A DNA stretch of 64,000 nucleotides, from NCBI RefSeq assembly GCF_001870735.1, contig NZ_MORL01000003.1, forward strand, positions 1 to 64,000. The letters are read 5' to 3'. The position numbers and the translations under genes were made by a program. Origin of the DNA: Arsenicibacter rosenii. GTDB taxonomy: Bacteria; Bacteroidota; Bacteroidia; Cytophagales; Spirosomataceae. Positions within the stretch are counted from its first letter, which is position 1. Each line of letters starts with the position of its first letter. Below the pieces are notes generated by a model. That model was not told where the DNA came from. It searched no databases and saw nothing but the letters and a program-made list of their open reading frames with translations. Below, one piece after another: positions 61,301 through 64,000 of this stretch.

Positions 61301-62404
61301 ATGAGCGCATTGAAAGACCTTTATTCGCCTGCTTTCTATCGGGATTTTGCCCGCGTCATGGCGCAGGTACGCCCTGGTTTTGATCAGTCACGATTTCAGA
61401 CCCTTATTTTTGACGATACGTTTGCCGGCAAAGAGCTTAAAGACCGGATGCGGCATACGACCCGCGTACTTCATCAGTTTATGCCTGCCGGTTTTGGCGA
61501 AGCTGTCGATGTCATTTCGGCACTTATCACCTGCCTCCGGCAGGATAAGCTCGGCGAAAACAGCTTTCTTTTCCTGTTCCTGCCTGATTACATCGAGACC
61601 TATGGGCTGGAGGACGTCGAAAAAGCCATACCAGCTATTGAGCTGGTGACGCAGTTTATCAGCTGTGAATTTGCGGTCCGGCCCTTTCTGCGTCTGTATT
61701 TTGAGCCGATGATGGCACAAATGCAGGCCTGGGCCCATCACCCGAACCACCATGTCCGGCGGCTGGCCAGCGAAGGAAGCCGTCCGCGTCTGCCATGGGG
61801 CATGGCCGTCCCGGCGCTGAAACAAGATCCGTCACCCATTCTGCCGATTCTGGAAACGCTGAAAAACGATCCGTCGGAGTATGTGCGCCGGAGCGTTGCC
61901 AACAACCTTAACGACATCTCGAAAGAACACCCGGAAACCGTACTGGCCATCGCACGCGCCTGGAAAGATCTCAGCCCCGAAACCAACGCCCTGATCAAGC
62001 ATGGCTGCCGGACGCTCCTAAAAAAAGGCCACGAATCAATCCTGGCTTTTTATGCACTCGACAGCACAAATATACAAGTCGGGCAGTTCCGGCTTCTGAA
62101 TTCTGCCGTCCGCATCGGAGACAGCCTGAGCTTTACCTTTTCGGTCGGGAATACATCATCACAACCCCTGATCGTCCGGCTTGAATACGCCGTTTATTAC
62201 CGCCTGCAAAACGGGCAACTATCACGGAAGGTGTTCAAAATCAGCGAACGGCTGTTTGCTCCCGACGAACAGGCTACGATCATCCGGCGGCAAAAATTCA
62301 CCCCGATCACCACCCGTCGGTTCTATACCGGCGAGCACCGTATTGCCCTGATTGTTAACGGCAAAGAAGCGGACCCGCTGCCGTTTGTACTGCTTCAGCC
62401 ATAA
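61301..62404 (+). CDS. DNA alkylation repair protein (AlkD-like HEAT repeats)
   Basis: A 367-residue protein: N-terminal ALKDLYSPAFYRDFARVMAQ and helical HEAT-like repeats over about 30-260 (HHPNHHVRRLASEGSRPRLPWG; LKNDPSEYVRRSVANNLNDISKEHP), as in AlkC/AlkD-type glycosylases that release 3- and 7-alkylpurines. A C-terminal beta domain (about 270-367) is typical of the AlkC branch. A terminator shared with hisS follows. Confidence 0.9.
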   Translation: MSALKDLYSPAFYRDFARVMAQVRPGFDQSRFQTLIFDDTFAGKELKDRMRHTTRVLHQFMPAGFGEAVDVISALITCLRQDKLGENSFLFLFLPDYIETYGLEDVEKAIPAIELVTQFISCEFAVRPFLRLYFEPMMAQMQAWAHHPNHHVRRLASEGSRPRLPWGMAVPALKQDPSPILPILETLKNDPSEYVRRSVANNLNDISKEHPETVLAIARAWKDLSPETNALIKHGCRTLLKKGHESILAFYALDSTNIQVGQFRLLNSAVRIGDSLSFTFSVGNTSSQPLIVRLEYAVYYRLQNGQLSRKVFKISERLFAPDEQATIIRRQKFTPITTRRFYTGEHRIALIVNGKEADPLPFVLLQP

Positions 62405-62441
62405 AAAATGCCCCGACACAGTGCCGGGGCATTTTTTATGG
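62399..62441. terminator. Bidirectional terminator between the AlkD-like gene and hisS
   Basis: Arms 62399-62415 and 62425-62441 are perfect complements (17 bp): CCATAAAAAATGCCCCG and CGGGGCATTTTTTATGG, loop ACACAGTGC. A runs on one side and T runs on the other serve both convergent genes. Confidence 0.9.
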
Positions 62442-62454
62442 CATACTTTATCCG

Positions 62455-63813
62455 TTAAAACAACGCGGCAATTTCAGTCGTCGTTAATTTCTGTTGCTCG
62501 CCGGTTACCATATTTTTAACAGTCAGCTTACCGGTCTGTATTTCTTCTGAACCAATCAGCACTACATACGGAATCTGTTTGGCATTGGCATAGTCGAGCT
62601 GTTTTTTCACCTTTGCCAGATCAGGATACGCCTCAGCGGCAACACCGGCGGTGCGCAACTGACTCAGTAACGGATACGCTACGCTCCGGCCTTCGGCATC
62701 AAAGCAAACGATCAACACCTGGGTGCTCTGCTGTGCTGTAGCCGGAAACAGTTGTAGTTCGTCCATTACGTCGTAAATCCGGTCGACGCCGAACGAGATA
62801 CCTACGCCCGACAAACCGGGTTGCCCGAATGCCCCCGTCAGGTTGTCGTACCGGCCACCGCCACTGATACTGCCGATAGACACGTTGTTGGCTTTCACTT
62901 CGAAAATAGCTCCGGTGTAATACGACAGGCCACGGGCCAGCGTCACATCCAGTTCAAGCCGCGAGTCTGACAGGCCGAGCGCTTCGGCAGTCTGCCATAC
63001 TTCCTCCAGTTCGGCAATGCCTTTTTGGGCCAGTGCCGAGTCGGCCAGCCACACTTTGAGCTCGGTCAGCGTTTCGCGGGAATCACCCGTCGGGGCAAAC
63101 ATCGGCTCCAGCCGGTCAATCGACTCTTCGGAGAAACCACGCTCACGCAGTTCGTCGAGCACTTTTTCGCGGCCTATTTTGTCGAGCTTATCAATAGCGA
63201 CTGCCAGCGGACCTTCCTGGCCGGGGGCGCCGATGGCCTCGGCAATGCCGGCCAGAATTTTCCGGTTATTGATCTTAAGGGTAAAGTTTTCGATACCCAG
63301 GTTCCGGAATACTTCGTGGACCATCATTACGATTTCGGCTTCGCACAAGAGCGAGTCGGTTCCTACCACATCGGCATCACACTGGTAAAACTCCCGGTAA
63401 CGGCCTTTCTGTGGCCGGTCGGCCCGCCACACCGGCTGCATCTGATACCGCTTAAACGGCAACGCCAGCGCATGGCGGTTCATCACCACATAGCGTGCAA
63501 AGGGCACGGTAAGGTCGTAGCGAAGGCCTTTTTCTGAAATTTTGGTCGTTAGTTTTTTGGCTCCGGCGGCAATGTCTGCCTCGGTTACCTTATCGAGAAA
63601 ATCACCGGAATTCAGGACCTTAAACAGTAACTGATCGCCTTCGTCACCATATTTACCCATCAGAACCGACAGGTTTTCCATCGCAGGCGTTTCAAGCGGC
63701 TGAAAACCGAATCGCCGGAATGTTTGACGAATCGTATCAAATATAAAGAGCCGTTTGCCCATTTGCTCCGGCCCAAAATCGCGGGTTCCTTTTGGTAAGC
63801 TTGGTTTTTGCAT
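62455..63813 (-). CDS. hisS: Histidyl-tRNA synthetase
   Basis: A 452-residue class II synthetase: KGTRDFGPEQM near residue 8, motif 2 region with QMQPVWRADRPQKGRYREFYQCDADVVG (about 122-149), the histidine A motif LARGLSYYTGAIFEV (about 294-308) and motif 3 GGGRYDNLTGAFG; the C-terminal anticodon-binding domain starts near 365. Charges tRNA-His. The start follows a -7 box by 4 nt. Confidence 0.96.
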   Translation of the reverse strand: MQKPSLPKGTRDFGPEQMGKRLFIFDTIRQTFRRFGFQPLETPAMENLSVLMGKYGDEGDQLLFKVLNSGDFLDKVTEADIAAGAKKLTTKISEKGLRYDLTVPFARYVVMNRHALALPFKRYQMQPVWRADRPQKGRYREFYQCDADVVGTDSLLCEAEIVMMVHEVFRNLGIENFTLKINNRKILAGIAEAIGAPGQEGPLAVAIDKLDKIGREKVLDELRERGFSEESIDRLEPMFAPTGDSRETLTELKVWLADSALAQKGIAELEEVWQTAEALGLSDSRLELDVTLARGLSYYTGAIFEVKANNVSIGSISGGGRYDNLTGAFGQPGLSGVGISFGVDRIYDVMDELQLFPATAQQSTQVLIVCFDAEGRSVAYPLLSQLRTAGVAAEAYPDLAKVKKQLDYANAKQIPYVVLIGSEEIQTGKLTVKNMVTGEQQKLTTTEIAALF

Positions 63814-63817
63814 GCCG

Positions 63818-63850
63818 CAAAATTAGGCATTTGATTCCGTAGAGACGCAA
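63818..63850 (-). promoter_or_regulatory. Promoter of hisS, leaderless spacing
   Basis: On minus, TTG (63850-63848), a 22-nt spacer and TAATTTTG (63825-63818) match the promoter pattern, with only 4 nt to the ATG at 63813. The -33 half lies in the left arm of a palindromic repeat. Confidence 0.55.
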
Positions 63851-63995
63851 TATTTTGCGTCTCAGTCTGCTGAGACAGCCAATATCCATTACACATAGAG
63901 ACGCAAGATCTTGCGTCTCCAATCTCCGTCAAACGCATCCACCTCCCCGGACAAGGCAAGTAAACCACGCAATTGAGACGCAAGATGTTGCGTCT
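63842..63995. repeat. Three copies of a GAGACGCAA/TTGCGTCTC palindrome
   Basis: Copies at 63842-63863, 63898-63919 and 63975-63995 each consist of GAGACGCAA, 4 nt of central sequence, and TTGCGTCTC (the third lacks its last base). Between them the sequence is not repeated. Nothing in 63851-64000 looks coding. Confidence 0.9.
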
Positions 63996-64000
63996 ATACA

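Overview
The window looks like chromosomal DNA from a Bacteroidota bacterium of order Cytophagales, most likely a Spirosoma/Rudanella-type member of Spirosomataceae. The evidence is a SusC/SusD pair, a PorQ-type type IX secretion protein, DUF3575-like and LVIVD lipoproteins, and promoters with the Bacteroidota -7 box TAnnTTTG. The taxon is inferred, because no rRNA gene is present. Gene density is high and the sequence is moderately GC-rich, except for one AT-rich stretch (about 20.36-22.4 kb) that looks foreign.

Layout. 0-10.3 kb: acyl-CoA carboxylase subunit, a four-gene outer-membrane/LVIVD lipoprotein cassette, a subtilase lipoprotein, a DUF819 membrane protein, LepA, an acetyltransferase and a small secreted protein. 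10.3-20.3 kb: FAD oxidoreductase, a divergent GH13-like enzyme, a radical SAM/SPASM protein, an alpha-E protein, an outer-membrane protein, a tRNA-like RNA on the minus strand, an Lrp regulator, PorQ and HslU. 20.3-28.4 kb: accessory DNA with an M60-like metallopeptidase lipoprotein, a gene remnant, a serine hydrolase, DUF1801, GNAT, Crp, darcynin, SDR and cyclase genes, and a 96-bp tandem repeat whose unit contains the end of the cyclase gene. 28.4-34.6 kb: a MarR regulator with a rifamycin phosphotransferase-type gene, an M28 peptidase, a GNAT and a small hypothetical. 34.7-41.1 kb: susD, susC and an MFS exporter, all on minus. 41.3-46.9 kb: MltG, thioesterase, YihY, glycosyltransferase, Sua5/YciO and a lipoprotein. 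47.1-55.8 kb: sulfate assimilation (TauE-like permease, sulfhydrylase, cysH, cysD, cysN, sulfite reductase, siroheme methyltransferase). 55.9-64 kb: ssb, a TPP-riboswitch thiamin salvage operon (thiM-thiE-thiD-tenA), a nitrilase-family/AraC/VOC group, an AlkD-like repair protein and hisS.

How the genes fit together. The sulfur cluster forms an almost complete route from sulfate: CysDN makes APS, CysH reduces it to sulfite, the sulfite reductase makes sulfide, the sulfhydrylase fixes sulfide into homocysteine, and CobA supplies the siroheme precursor. The thiamin operon has only salvage and phosphorylation/coupling steps (no thiC, thiG or thiH here).

Most unusual features: (1) a 162-nt minus-strand element with a tRNA acceptor stem, encoded CCA, a Leu-like D loop and a T loop, but about 90 nt of possibly pseudoknotted sequence between anticodon-like and T arms, with its own consensus promoter; (2) the 96-bp array built from a gene tail; (3) related octamer-built hairpins at three junctions of the cys operon and at one other locus; (4) three genes whose -7 box ends exactly 4 nt before ATG, suggesting leaderless mRNAs; (5) short promoter-proximal hairpins with T-tracts ahead of two sulfur genes.
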